From the NCBI GenBank assembly GCA_035655435.1, contig DASRUN010000015.1, positions 1 through 32,700 on the forward strand: DNA of 32,700 bases, in the 5' to 3' direction. The notes under the pieces were generated by a model, which saw only the letters and a list, made by a program, of their open reading frames with translations, was not told the origin of the DNA and searched no databases. Each line of letters begins with the position of its first letter. Within the stretch, counting starts at the first letter, position 1. The translations under genes were made by a program, and so were the position numbers. The DNA is from UBA493 sp035655435 (GTDB lineage: Archaea > Iainarchaeota > Iainarchaeia > Iainarchaeales > Iainarchaeaceae). This document shows, one piece after another, positions 1 through 7,504 of the stretch.

Positions 1-912
1 TCTCCCTGCTTTGTACATTAAAATTCCGAGCCAGCTAACCATGCTACCGTTATCAAGCGCCAACGGAACCGGACAAACAAACATTTTAACTCCGCGGGCT
101 TCGCACATTTCTCCAATCATTTTTTGCAAAGCTTTTGAAGCAGCAACTCCGCCGGTTAGTAAAATTTCTTTTTTTTCCGTGTGCGCCAAAGCCCTTTCAG
201 CAACTTCCGTAACCATTGCAAAAGCAGTGTGCATCAAAGAATAAGCCAAATCAATTTTGTCCTCTTTTCCAATTTTCTTTTCCGCAGCAGTTAACAAACC
301 CGAAAAATTCAAATCCATTCCCTTCACGGAGTAAGGCAATTCAATGTAATTCTTTGCCTCAAAATACATTTTATCAATCACAGGACCGGCAGGAAAACCC
401 AAACCCATACTTCTTCCAAAAGTATCCAACAAATTCCCAACACCCATATCCAATGTTTCTCCATAAACTCTATACCTTCCTGATTCGTATCCTATAACCT
501 GAGAATTTCCTCCGGAAACATACAATACAAGAGGATCTTTCGAACCGGTTTTTGTTTTTCCAATTTCAATGTGTGCAACACAATGATTTACCGCAACAAG
601 AGGCTTATCATGCAGCAATGAAAGTGTTCGTGCAAGCATTCCAGCTGTACTCAATGCAGGTCCCATTCCTGGGCCCGCACTATAAGAAATAACATCAACA
701 TCTTTCCAGGAAACATTTGCTTTTTCCATCGCGCGCTTCAAAACCTCGGGATATTTTTGAATATGATGTTCCGCCAATTCTCGCGGAACCATTCCCCCTT
801 CTTCAGTTGTAAACGCATCCCTTTCATTCGCAAGCACATTGCAATCCTGATCTACAATCCCAATTCCGGCAGTGTGAGCGGTTCCTTCAATTCCTAAACA
901 AATCATTTTCAT
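1..912 (-). CDS. kae1: Kae1/TsaD, tRNA t6A threonylcarbamoyltransferase subunit (3' end outside window)
   Basis: ASKHA-fold catalytic subunit of the KEOPS complex, which transfers the threonylcarbamoyl group from TC-AMP to A37 of ANN-decoding tRNAs in the cytoplasm. The visible 304 residues include an N-terminal GIEGTAHT phosphate loop, the metal-binding histidines of NHCVAHIE (about H110 and H114), and VSGGNSQV and TGGVAAS motifs. The start is ATG at 912; a second in-frame ATG lies two codons downstream. The gene runs off the left edge, so a Bud32 kinase fusion, common in archaea, cannot be tested. It follows sua5, which makes the substrate, by 6 nt, so both steps of t6A synthesis appear co-transcribed. 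Confidence 0.95.
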   Translation of the reverse strand, partial: MKMICLGIEGTAHTAGIGIVDQDCNVLANERDAFTTEEGGMVPRELAEHHIQKYPEVLKRAMEKANVSWKDVDVISYSAGPGMGPALSTAGMLARTLSLLHDKPLVAVNHCVAHIEIGKTKTGSKDPLVLYVSGGNSQVIGYESGRYRVYGETLDMGVGNLLDTFGRSMGLGFPAGPVIDKMYFEAKNYIELPYSVKGMDLNFSGLLTAAEKKIGKEDKIDLAYSLMHTAFAMVTEVAERALAHTEKKEILLTGGVAASKALQKMIGEMCEARGVKMFVCPVPLALDNGSMVSWLGILMYKAGR

Positions 913-918
913 AAAAAT

Positions 919-1491
919 TCATCCCTTCAAAACCATATTAATCTTTTTCATGTTTATCGGGCCGTTTCTAATAATTTTATTTTTTGTAAGATCAAAAATC
1001 GTACTCGGTTTTATTTTTTTCAGTTTGCCTCCATCAAGAATCGCTAATCCCGGAAAATACTTTTCCACTTGCTTAACAGTAAATGCAGGTTCTTTTCCAT
1101 GCAAGTTCGCGGAAGTAGCTGTTATTGGTTTTCCGAATTTTTTGGAAAATTCCCTCGCAATTTCATTTGAAGGAATCCTAAATGCAACAGTTTCTTTGCT
1201 CAAAAAATCAGGAACACTTTTCTTTTTCTTCGCAACAAGAGTCAACGGAGCAGGCATTAATTTATCCACAATTTTTTCTCCATTTGCATCAAGGAATGCA
1301 ATTTCATGAACCATGTGTTTTGAAGCACAAATCAAAAGAACAGGCTTATCAAAAGGCTCTTTCTTCAATTCGTGCAATTTGCGGATAGCTTTTTCATTGA
1401 AAGGATCGCACGCCAACCCATAACTTGATTCCGTTGGAAAAGCAACTATTCCGCCTTCTCTCAAAATTTTTATTGCTTCATCAGTATTCAT
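919..1491 (-). CDS. sua5: Threonylcarbamoyl-AMP synthase (YrdC/Sua5 family)
   Basis: YrdC-type protein that makes threonylcarbamoyl-AMP from threonine, bicarbonate and ATP for t6A. Family motifs are AFPTESSYGLACD near residue 17, KPVLLI, a FRIPS strand, and ATSANLHG near residue 125. At 190 residues it is YrdC domain only and lacks the C-terminal domain of long Sua5 proteins. Its ATG directly follows the stop of the CPBP protease gene (TAA then ATG), and Kae1, which uses the product, follows 6 nt later. Confidence 0.93.
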   Translation of the reverse strand: MNTDEAIKILREGGIVAFPTESSYGLACDPFNEKAIRKLHELKKEPFDKPVLLICASKHMVHEIAFLDANGEKIVDKLMPAPLTLVAKKKKSVPDFLSKETVAFRIPSNEIAREFSKKFGKPITATSANLHGKEPAFTVKQVEKYFPGLAILDGGKLKKIKPSTIFDLTKNKIIRNGPINMKKINMVLKG

Positions 1492-2040
1492 TTACAATCC
1501 CCAAAGTAAAACCACAGTTGCATTGTAAAGCAAGTGCGCAACATAATTCGGCACAATTTGTCTATTATATTTGTAAAACAAAGCAAGTACAGTTCCCAAA
1601 ACCATTGCACCTGCTATTTCAGAAAACGATCCATAACCCAAATGTGCGATTCCGAAAAGAACACTCGATCCAATAACTCCAATCCTTGGAACCAAAAAAG
1701 CGCGGAAGAACCATTCTTCGAAAAAAATTCTTATAACAAAAAAATATACAATTACAAAAGGAGAAATTGCAAAAACTTTTGTGAGTGTATCCTGTACAGG
1801 TTCAAAATCATTTGTTTGCGTGTAAATGAAAATAATTCCAAGCAACAATGATACAATCATCAAAGCGGAGTATGTGAAAAGCGTTAGAGAAATGTCTTTT
1901 GAAATTCCTTTTGATCGGAATCCAAAATCTTTGAGAGAAAATTTTTTCTTTTCAACAAATTTTATTATTAAAAGCGGAAGCAGGAGCAATCCTGCATCCA
2001 AAAAAAGATTTGTTAAATAGAATTCCAGCACGGGGTTCAC
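1492..2040 (-). CDS. CPBP (CAAX/Abi) family intramembrane metalloprotease
   Basis: Integral membrane protein of 182 residues with several hydrophobic helices (about residues 5-28, 50-73, 88-107 and 120-180). The CPBP glutamate motif EEWFFR is at 108-113, FGIAHLG (H133) follows, and HLLYN carries H169 and N173, so the putative catalytic set is complete. The family includes Rce1-like prenyl-protein proteases and bacteriocin-immunity proteins; the substrate here is unknown. The GTG start overlaps the S27ae stop by four bases (GTGA). A membrane protease between S27ae and the t6A genes is not a usual member of this operon and was probably inserted. Confidence 0.85.
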   Translation of the reverse strand: MNPVLEFYLTNLFLDAGLLLLPLLIIKFVEKKKFSLKDFGFRSKGISKDISLTLFTYSALMIVSLLLGIIFIYTQTNDFEPVQDTLTKVFAISPFVIVYFFVIRIFFEEWFFRAFLVPRIGVIGSSVLFGIAHLGYGSFSEIAGAMVLGTVLALFYKYNRQIVPNYVAHLLYNATVVLLWGL

Positions 2041-2243
2041 TTGAATTCGGTGTAACCGCAGTTTCCGCAGCTACGCCTCTTATCGTGTTCCGCCATGAAA
2101 ACTCCCGGTCCGCATTTCGGGCAATTCTTGTTCAATCTTTTAAGCTGAGCTCCCTCAATCTTGTACTCTTCTCCCTTCTTTACTTTTTCATGTTTTGTTC
2201 GCTTTTTCTTTCCTTTTGAATCAGCAGCTTTTTTTATTGCCAT
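2037..2243 (-). CDS. rps27ae: Small ribosomal subunit protein S27ae
   Basis: A 68-residue zinc-ribbon ribosomal protein: basic N-terminal half, then CPKC (C41, C44) and CGNC (C59, C62) before the terminal GYTEFK. All four zinc ligands are kept, unlike L24e, S14 and L34e in this window. It lies 6 nt after S24e, the usual archaeal S24e-S27ae pair near Kae1, and overlaps the next gene by four bases. Confidence 0.95.
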   Translation of the reverse strand: MAIKKAADSKGKKKRTKHEKVKKGEEYKIEGAQLKRLNKNCPKCGPGVFMAEHDKRRSCGNCGYTEFK

Positions 2244-2249
2244 TTTTTA

Positions 2250-2567
2250 TCACTTCGTTTCCTCAGCTACTACGGGCTTTTTTCCCTCTTCCTTTCCAAA
2301 ATTTCTAACCAAAATTGGTTTTACTTCCATTTTTTTCATCTGCATTTTATCCTTGTAAACTCTTACACTTCCCTTTGCATCTTTTGAACCAAACCTGGTT
2401 TCAAGCCTGTCAATTACCATAAGTTTTTCATCCGCGTTTGTTTGTGCCACAATTTTTTCCCTCAAAGATTTCCTAGAAGGGGTTGCCTGCACATCGCTTA
2501 CAGTGAAAGACATTTCCTGTCTTTTCATGAGTTCATTATTTTTTTTGCTGTTTATCTCAATTTTCAT
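2250..2567 (-). CDS. rps24e: Small ribosomal subunit protein S24e
   Basis: S24e family, 105 residues, with the expected opening KIEINSKKNNELMKRQEM, a TPSRKSLREKI segment and VIDRLETRFGSKDAKGSVRVY, which matches the family's conserved core. Length is normal for archaea. It starts 7 nt after the spt4 stop and is followed by S27ae after 6 nt, consistent with one transcript. Confidence 0.95.
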   Translation of the reverse strand: MKIEINSKKNNELMKRQEMSFTVSDVQATPSRKSLREKIVAQTNADEKLMVIDRLETRFGSKDAKGSVRVYKDKMQMKKMEVKPILVRNFGKEEGKKPVVAEETK

Positions 2568-2574
2568 TTTTTTT

Positions 2575-2772
2575 TCACCTGCTCAATCTCAAAGCGTATT
2601 TTCCCGCTTTTGTTATGCCCATTTTCTGTGCAATTGCAGAACTTTCCGCATTAAGTATTTCAGTGTAACCTCTCCAAAATGTGGTGAATTGCTTACTCCC
2701 GCAAACAGGGCAAGTGTCTCCTCCTTCCTCAAGAACATATCTGCAACTTCTGCATGCTTTTGCCTGTTTCAC
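2575..2772 (-). CDS. spt4: Transcription elongation factor Spt4 (RpoE2/RpoE'')
   Basis: Zinc-ribbon partner of Spt5, 65 residues. CRSC (C7, C10) and CPVC (C21, C24) are complete. They are followed by the family's typical FTTFWRGYTEILN and SSAIAQKMGI segments. The GTG start overlaps the stop of the 22-codon micro-ORF just upstream (GTGA); that micro-ORF carries family A repeat and supplies the ribosome binding site (GGAGG). Spt4 next to RpoE1 is the normal archaeal order. Confidence 0.95.
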   Translation of the reverse strand: MKQAKACRSCRYVLEEGGDTCPVCGSKQFTTFWRGYTEILNAESSAIAQKMGITKAGKYALRLSR

Positions 2773-2837
2773 GCGGATACCTCCGCGTTCAGAGGTGCGC
2801 GACCTACGGTTCCGCTTGCTTTGCTTTTAAATTTCAT
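2769..2837 (-). CDS. Micro-ORF made of repeat A, between rpoE1 and spt4 (22 aa, may be only a coupling spacer)
   Basis: The frame fills the whole rpoE1-spt4 gap. Its ATG overlaps the rpoE1 stop (ATGA) and its TGA overlaps the spt4 start (GTGA), so ribosomes could pass through without leaving the mRNA. The product begins MKFKSKAS and ends GRAPLNAEVSA, close to the micro-ORFs before rps28e and rpl18e. There is no known family. It may be a real small peptide, or only a reading frame kept open for translational coupling; I cannot separate these from sequence alone. Confidence 0.4.
   Translation of the reverse strand: MKFKSKASGTVGRAPLNAEVSA
2771..2815 (-). repeat. Palindromic repeat A, copy before spt4
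   Basis: In sense orientation a GC-rich arm pair around GTA (GCGGAACC / GGTCGCGC, two mismatches) is followed by the perfect hairpin ACGCGGA-GGTA-TCCGCGT. Relative to other copies, the second pair of the first stem changes T-A to C-G on both sides, which keeps pairing. Confidence 0.8.
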
Positions 2838-3460
2838 TTCTTCTCCTCCCTTTTCTTGCCCTCAGGTTTTTTCCCCGCATCATTTTTTCTAAAATCCTGC
2901 TGCTGCTTTTTCGGTTTTACTTTTTCAGCAAGCTTTGCCCAATCTTCTTTTCCAAGGCCTTCCTGTCTCATTGTTAATCCTACTTTCGAACTTGAAATTG
3001 TTCCCTTCAAACTTACCGTAACAACTCTTGCTTTCACAATGTCTTTTGTTGTTAGTTTTCTTTTTGTTTCCTTTCCGATAAAGCCCGGAAGTTTTGCATC
3101 ATAATTTATGTAATCATCCATGATTTGCGAAACGTGAATCAATCCTTCAATTGGACCGGTTTTCAAAAATGCTCCAAACTCTGTTACATCGCTTACTTCT
3201 CCCTCAATCAATTCATGTATTTTTGGCTTGTATGCAAGCAAAGTTATTTCGGCATCATAATATGCCGATCCGTCTCCGGGAACTATTCTCCCGTCTCCAA
3301 TGTGTCCTACTTTTGTAACCGCAATTATTACTCCGATGTCCTCATCCATTATTCCTTCATAAACTTCTTTTGCCTGTTTCAAAAGTGTTGGCTTGAGGGC
3401 CGAACCCATTTCGGATGGCGGCATTCTTATGGTGTCCTGAATTGTATAACTCTTGTACAT
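2834..3460 (-). CDS. rpoE1: RNA polymerase subunit Rpo7 (RpoE1/RpoE')
   Basis: Stalk subunit that pairs with Rpo4 (RpoF). The N-terminal tip domain opens MYKSYTIQDTIRMPPSEMG. An S1 domain starts near residue 80 with GEVSDVTEFGAFLKTGPIEGL and HVSQI. The 208-residue length is about 20 longer than usual because of a Lys/Gln/Glu-rich tail. I chose the ATG at 3460 rather than an upstream in-frame ATG because it begins the conserved domain, does not overlap the PIN gene, and has an AGGAG ribosome binding site overlapping the PIN stop codon. Confidence 0.94.
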   Translation of the reverse strand: MYKSYTIQDTIRMPPSEMGSALKPTLLKQAKEVYEGIMDEDIGVIIAVTKVGHIGDGRIVPGDGSAYYDAEITLLAYKPKIHELIEGEVSDVTEFGAFLKTGPIEGLIHVSQIMDDYINYDAKLPGFIGKETKRKLTTKDIVKARVVTVSLKGTISSSKVGLTMRQEGLGKEDWAKLAEKVKPKKQQQDFRKNDAGKKPEGKKREEKK

Positions 3461-3473
3461 TTTGTTCACGCTC

Positions 3474-3875
3474 CTAGTTAAGTTCCAAAAACTTTTTCTG
3501 ACGTAAAAATAAGACCTGTCCATTGATTTGCTTGACGGAATCTTTTAATTCCTTATCATTAGTAGCAACAATGGCATTTTTGGATAACTCCAAAAGTGCC
3601 TTATCAGCGTTATCAGCGTCTACACTAATTACCTTAACGTTATTTTTATCAATCAATTGTTTGGCTATTCTGACCGCTTTTTTGAGCTTTAAACCCCTTT
3701 TTTCAAGCATTTCCAGCTCTTCAACCACTTGTTGCGGAATCCAAAATTCAACATTTCCCATCATTTTTTTCGCTTCCAAAAAAATATCAATTTTAAACCT
3801 TTCAATTGCCAAAAGAATGTTCGTATCCAAAACGATTTTTGTTTTACTTGCCTTTACGTTATTTGCTGATTCCAT
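3474..3875 (-). CDS. PIN-domain protein, Fcf1/UPF0129-like archaeal type
   Basis: PIN-fold nuclease-like protein of 133 residues from the ATG at 3875. Acidic metal-binding positions are visible: IVLDTNILL near the N-terminus, QQVVEELEML, then SVDADNADKALLEL and IVATNDKEL. The closest known relatives are archaeal PIN proteins resembling Fcf1/Utp24, implicated in rRNA processing. Lying between eIF2gamma and RpoE1 is conserved in many archaea and argues against a toxin; no antitoxin gene is adjacent. The chosen start overlaps eIF2gamma by 17 nt and has GGAGG upstream; a longer form would overlap by 80 nt. Confidence 0.85.
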   Translation of the reverse strand: MESANNVKASKTKIVLDTNILLAIERFKIDIFLEAKKMMGNVEFWIPQQVVEELEMLEKRGLKLKKAVRIAKQLIDKNNVKVISVDADNADKALLELSKNAIVATNDKELKDSVKQINGQVLFLRQKKFLELN

Positions 3876-5070
3876 AGGCACGCAGCCTCCAGCCTGTTTG
3901 TTCTCTTTTGCTGATCGAAACCTTTTGTCCTTTTTCAATTACAACATGGCTTCTCAACAAAAATTCAAAATCAGTTTTCGAAACCGGTCGCGTAACCTGT
4001 CCAACAACAGTGTTTGTTCCAACTGCGAGAACAACATAATCATTCGCTTTGAGAGTTGAATCTCCTTTATCCAATAATCTTTCAATCGGTTTCACTTCCA
4101 AAACAACAATTGTTGTCGGTTTCGGAAGCGTTCCGATTTTTGAAATCATTTGTCCGCGCATTTCATCATTCTTAGTAACAAAAGGATCAAGTTTTGTTCC
4201 AACTGCAATCAATCCGCCCTCATGAGCTTCTTCAAGCGCACCATTATCAACAGCCAAACTAACAACCTCTGTTTGAATTGGTTTTCCTTCAATTCCAGGA
4301 CTGATTTCAATTTTGTCCCCAATTTTTATTGTTCCGCCGATAATACTTCCGCCAAGAACTCCGCCTTTCATTGCCTCAGGTTTTGCGCCAGGCCTATTAA
4401 TGTCAAAACTTCTAACAACAAACATTTTCAAATCTTTTCCTTTCTCGTGTTTCGGCGTTGGAATATGTTCCTGAATTGCTTCAATCAAAAGATCAATGTT
4501 AACTCCAACATTTGCTGAAATCGGAATTATAGGAGAATTTTCATAACCATAATTTTTCAAAAAAACATTTATCTCATCAAAACTTTCCTTTGCTCTTTTT
4601 TGATCCACCAAATCAATTTTGTTCTGCGCAACAACAACATTTTTTACACCTGAAACGCTGAGCGCCATCAAGTGTTCCGCGGTTCGCGGCTGAGGACATT
4701 TTTCATTTGCCGCAACAACAAGAACAGCGCCCTGCATCAATGCGGCTCCGGAAAGCATTGTTGCCATTAGAGTTTCATGTCCCGGCGCATCAACAAAAGA
4801 AACCCTTCTCAATACAACTGCTTTTCCCATTTCAGGAGCACATTTTCCCGTTGAATTGTACGCTTCCGCGCCCTTTGCTTTATCGCACTTGTAAAATGTT
4901 GTGTCTGCGTAACCCAATCTTATTGAAATTCCCTTTTTGAGTTCTTCCGAATGCGTGTCAGCCCACTTGGTGGTTAGAGCCTGGACTAAGGAGGTTTTGC
5001 CATGGTCAACATGTCCGATCATGCCGATGTTTACTTCTGCCTGTGCTCCAAGCTCTTTTTTAACAACCAT
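3859..5070 (-). CDS. eif2g: Translation initiation factor aIF2 gamma subunit
   Basis: GTPase subunit that carries Met-tRNAi to the small subunit. P-loop GHVDHGKT is at 19-26, DAPGH at 94-98, and NKIDLV further on, then two beta-barrel domains; 403 residues is normal. The zinc knuckle between switch 1 and DAPGH is half lost: C62 and C77 remain, while the expected partners are A65 and E80. It follows S6e by 7 nt and overlaps the PIN gene. Identity is secure; the knuckle is the odd part. Confidence 0.97.
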   Translation of the reverse strand: MVVKKELGAQAEVNIGMIGHVDHGKTSLVQALTTKWADTHSEELKKGISIRLGYADTTFYKCDKAKGAEAYNSTGKCAPEMGKAVVLRRVSFVDAPGHETLMATMLSGAALMQGAVLVVAANEKCPQPRTAEHLMALSVSGVKNVVVAQNKIDLVDQKRAKESFDEINVFLKNYGYENSPIIPISANVGVNIDLLIEAIQEHIPTPKHEKGKDLKMFVVRSFDINRPGAKPEAMKGGVLGGSIIGGTIKIGDKIEISPGIEGKPIQTEVVSLAVDNGALEEAHEGGLIAVGTKLDPFVTKNDEMRGQMISKIGTLPKPTTIVVLEVKPIERLLDKGDSTLKANDYVVLAVGTNTVVGQVTRPVSKTDFEFLLRSHVVIEKGQKVSISKREQTGWRLRAYGISK

Positions 5071-5077
5071 TTTTCAT

Positions 5078-5548
5078 CTATCCCTTAATTTTTCCTTTAA
5101 TATCTTTTGCCGCGCTCGCATCAATTTTTCCAACATTAGCCAAAGATTCCTTCACGGCTTTTTCCTTGAATGATAAATCATCTGTTGTTTCCTTTGCGTT
5201 TCCTGCAAATATTTCTTCAAGTTTTTTTGAACCTTCTTTTGTAACTTTGAGATTCAATTGCGCTATTTCATCCGTTACAAGGTTTCCCCTGCGCGCTACT
5301 TTCTGTTTTGTTCCATGTTTGGCGTCTTTCATAATAAAAACTTTCTTTCTTAACCCGCCCTCCATGTCATTTTTCATCGGAAACCCTTGTTTGTCGCTTC
5401 CGCCCGTTATTTTTGCTTTGTACCCATCGAGCCCGAGCAATCCAAGTTCAACTTCCTGGCCAATTTTTTTGCCAATGAACATTGCCGGATTATCCACGGT
5501 TTTCGCGTATGCCTTCTTTGTTTTCGGATCTGATATCACTGTCTTCAT
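5078..5548 (-). CDS. rps6e: Small ribosomal subunit protein S6e
   Basis: S6e core with ITGGSDKQGFPM and a GGLRKKVFIMKDAKHGTKQK segment, as in archaeal S6e, plus GNLVTDEIAQLNLKV. At 156 residues it is about 30 longer than typical archaeal S6e because of an acidic/lysine-rich C-terminal tail. It sits between infB and eif2g. An AAGGAGG ribosome binding site lies about 10 nt before the ATG in the 31-nt gap after infB. Confidence 0.95.
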   Translation of the reverse strand: MKTVISDPKTKKAYAKTVDNPAMFIGKKIGQEVELGLLGLDGYKAKITGGSDKQGFPMKNDMEGGLRKKVFIMKDAKHGTKQKVARRGNLVTDEIAQLNLKVTKEGSKKLEEIFAGNAKETTDDLSFKEKAVKESLANVGKIDASAAKDIKGKIKG

Positions 5549-5579
5549 TTTTTCAAAACCTCCTTAAAAAAAATAAATT

Positions 5580-7328
5580 TTAAGCCTCAACCTCTTTGTG
5601 TTGTGCTCTTTTGAGTTCGCGAATCAATTCCGCTTCCTCATCAGTAAAAGAATCAATTATTGATTCAAGTTTTTCCAAATCCTTATCCGGAACGTAACCG
5701 TAAAGTTCATCTTTCTCGTGCAAATTTTTTTCAACTATTCCCCCTTGAATTGAAACCGCAACCTCCATATTTTTTGTTGCCTCATCAATTGCTTTTCCCT
5801 CGCTCTGAATTCCCTGGACTTTTCCGATTTCTTTTCCCTTATTAAGCACGCGAATTCCTTTTTGGAGTTTTCCAACAAGAACCCTAACCCCAACAACAGC
5901 CGGCCCGGAATTTCTAAAAACATGATTTTGCAACACAACAAATTTCACAGGCATGACAACGCTTGAAAGTTTTGCCTGTTTCTCCGCTTCCTTCTCATTT
6001 TTCACCCATTCTTCATAATCCTGCAAGAGCCTGTAAACAACATCGCTTTCAAAAATTTTCACACCTCTTTTTTCAGCCTCAACTTTTGCGGCATCGCTAA
6101 CCTTTGTGTGGAACGCAAAAATAACTCCCTTAAACCTATCTTTTTCTTTTACAGATTCGATTTGTAAAACATCTTTTCTCGGAATTTCTCCAACATCGGC
6201 TTTGCTCACTTTCAAATTTCGGTCTTCCAACAATTTTATTATCGCTTCCAAAGAACCAAGAGTATTACTCCTCACTATAGGGCCTACAGAATCTGAATCA
6301 ATTTTGATGCTTTGAATTTCCTGTGCGATTTCTTTTTCCGCTTGTTCGGAATAATGTCTTATAGGAGAGCCGCTGATTGCTTCATCCAAATTCGGCGCGG
6401 AAATTTTTACTCCCGCAGCAGCATGAACTTCTTTCACATTCCTATATTTTTCTCCCGGCTTTCCTTCTCCCACAGGATTAGGTTCAAGCAACGCGCGGAT
6501 TTTTGTTCTAATAATTCCATTTTTTCCCCCAACAATAATTTCTTCTCCAACGCTGAGCATTCCATCGTAAATTATAACATCAATTGTTTTTCCCAAACCC
6601 TTATCCTCTTTTACTTCAAGAACCGTTCCCTTTACCGCTTCTGTTTCATGAACCTCTAATTTTTTCTCCAAATACTTTTGTGACAATCCCGCGAGGAACA
6701 TTAAAAGTTCTTGTATTCCAACTCTGTTTTTTGCCGAAACCGGAACTATAATAATTTCTTTTGTAAAATCCTTTATCCTATCAAACCTCTCGCTCTGATA
6801 TCCTTTCGAATGCAATTGTCCAACTAATTCGTAAACTTTTACATCCAATTGTTCAAGCACGTGTTCTCTTTGATTTTTGAGCGCATCCGTAATGCTTTCT
6901 CCCTGAGTAAGAGTCCAACCGTGTATTGTGTCAACCTTGTTCATTGCGACAATGAACGGCGTTTTATAACTTTTCAAAATTTCAATCGCCTCTTTTGTTT
7001 GTTCCTGCAAACCCTTGTGAACATCAACAACAAGAACCGCGAGATCCGCAATGCTTCCCCCTCTTTTTCTGAGTGTGGTAAAAGCCTCGTGTCCCGGCGT
7101 GTCAATGAACATTAACCCGGGAATCTTTAACTCGAATTTATATTGCTCCAAAAGTTTTCCGGCAACTTTTTCAATTACTTTTGTTGGAACTTGTGTAGCC
7201 CCAATGTGTTGTGTTATTCCACCTGCTTCTTTTTCCGCAACACTCGTTCCCCTAATCGAATCAAGTATTTTTGTTTTCCCGGCATCAACATGCCCCATCA
7301 CAGTAATAATCGGTTTTCTAATAGTCAT
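5580..7328 (-). CDS. infB: Translation initiation factor aIF5B (IF2-like)
   Basis: Ribosome-dependent GTPase for subunit joining, 582 residues, normal for archaea. Motifs are GHVDAGKT (12-19), GGITQHIGAT switch 1 (36-45), DTPGH (76-80) and MNKVD near 130. Beta-barrel domains and a conserved C-terminal domain with LQNHVFRNSGPAVVGVRV follow. The ATG overlaps the stop of the preceding 23-codon micro-ORF (ATGA), and its GGAGGTG ribosome binding site lies inside repeat A, 7 nt upstream. Translation may therefore depend on coupling or on the hairpin state. Confidence 0.97.
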   Translation of the reverse strand: MTIRKPIITVMGHVDAGKTKILDSIRGTSVAEKEAGGITQHIGATQVPTKVIEKVAGKLLEQYKFELKIPGLMFIDTPGHEAFTTLRKRGGSIADLAVLVVDVHKGLQEQTKEAIEILKSYKTPFIVAMNKVDTIHGWTLTQGESITDALKNQREHVLEQLDVKVYELVGQLHSKGYQSERFDRIKDFTKEIIIVPVSAKNRVGIQELLMFLAGLSQKYLEKKLEVHETEAVKGTVLEVKEDKGLGKTIDVIIYDGMLSVGEEIIVGGKNGIIRTKIRALLEPNPVGEGKPGEKYRNVKEVHAAAGVKISAPNLDEAISGSPIRHYSEQAEKEIAQEIQSIKIDSDSVGPIVRSNTLGSLEAIIKLLEDRNLKVSKADVGEIPRKDVLQIESVKEKDRFKGVIFAFHTKVSDAAKVEAEKRGVKIFESDVVYRLLQDYEEWVKNEKEAEKQAKLSSVVMPVKFVVLQNHVFRNSGPAVVGVRVLVGKLQKGIRVLNKGKEIGKVQGIQSEGKAIDEATKNMEVAVSIQGGIVEKNLHEKDELYGYVPDKDLEKLESIIDSFTDEEAELIRELKRAQHKEVEA

Positions 7329-7396
7329 ACGCGGACACCTCCGCGTTCAGAGGTGTGCACCTTCGGTAGCACTGCTTCATTTTTTCCGTTTGCCAT
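7325..7396 (-). CDS. Micro-ORF made of repeat A before infB (23 aa, may be a coupling spacer)
   Basis: ATG at 7396; TGA overlaps the infB ATG. The A repeat is read here in a different frame from the other copies, giving HTSERGGVRV instead of TEGRTPLNAEVSA, because the upstream arm is one base shorter. An open frame running to the start codon is thus kept while the peptide is not, which favours a coupling role over a conserved peptide for this copy. Confidence 0.35.
   Translation of the reverse strand: MANGKNEAVLPKVHTSERGGVRV
7329..7372 (-). repeat. Palindromic repeat A, copy before infB
   Basis: ACGCGGA-GGTG-TCCGCGT is intact, and the competing pairing ACACCTC/GAGGTGT is also intact. The first stem has become GTGC(T)ACC / GGTGCAC, a different sequence that still pairs apart from one bulged T. 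Confidence 0.85.
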
Positions 7397-7401
7397 AAAA
7401 A

Positions 7402-7414
7402 TTCACTCCAATCC
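7402..7414. repeat. 13-bp direct repeat, left copy
   Basis: TTCACTCCAATCC is identical to 7500-7512, which is the 3' end of dut including its stop codon. The two copies flank the family B repeat and look like a target-site duplication. Confidence 0.7.
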
Positions 7415-7504
7415 AGACGCGAAGAGGTTCGCGTTCAGACCTGTACCATCTTCGTTCCCCCGGAACTCGATGCTACTTACTTTATTTGTTTTCACAATTT
7501 TCAC
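7403..7504 (-). CDS. Micro-ORF made of repeat B between dut and infB (33 aa, doubtful)
   Basis: GTG start overlaps the dut stop (GTGA), and the frame ends in a copy of the dut C-terminal codons (GLE stop). It contains VSSIE and EDGTGLNANLFA, shared in the same frame with the micro-ORF before ndk. A second GTG at 7495 is an alternative start. No recognised family; it may be only a readable insertion. Confidence 0.3.
   Translation of the reverse strand: MKIVKTNKVSSIEFRGNEDGTGLNANLFASGLE
7417..7477 (-). repeat. Palindromic repeat B, copy between dut and infB
   Basis: Sense strand: AGTAGCATCGAG, then GTTCC-GGG-GGAAC, then GAAGATGGTAC closing the outer stem (GTAGCATC/GATGGTAC, one mismatch), then ACGCGAA-CCTC-TTCGCGT. 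The last hairpin matches family A with one base pair swapped (G-C to A-T) and an inverted loop (GGTG to CCTC). Confidence 0.8.

Noticed and set aside
11..497. Plus-strand open frames opposite kae1
   Set aside because: The minus strand encodes a clear Kae1 through this whole stretch; the plus-strand products have no recognisable features.
3474..3938. PIN protein as a VapC toxin
   Set aside because: No antitoxin gene adjoins it, and its place between eIF2gamma and RpoE1 is the conserved position of a housekeeping Fcf1-like PIN protein.
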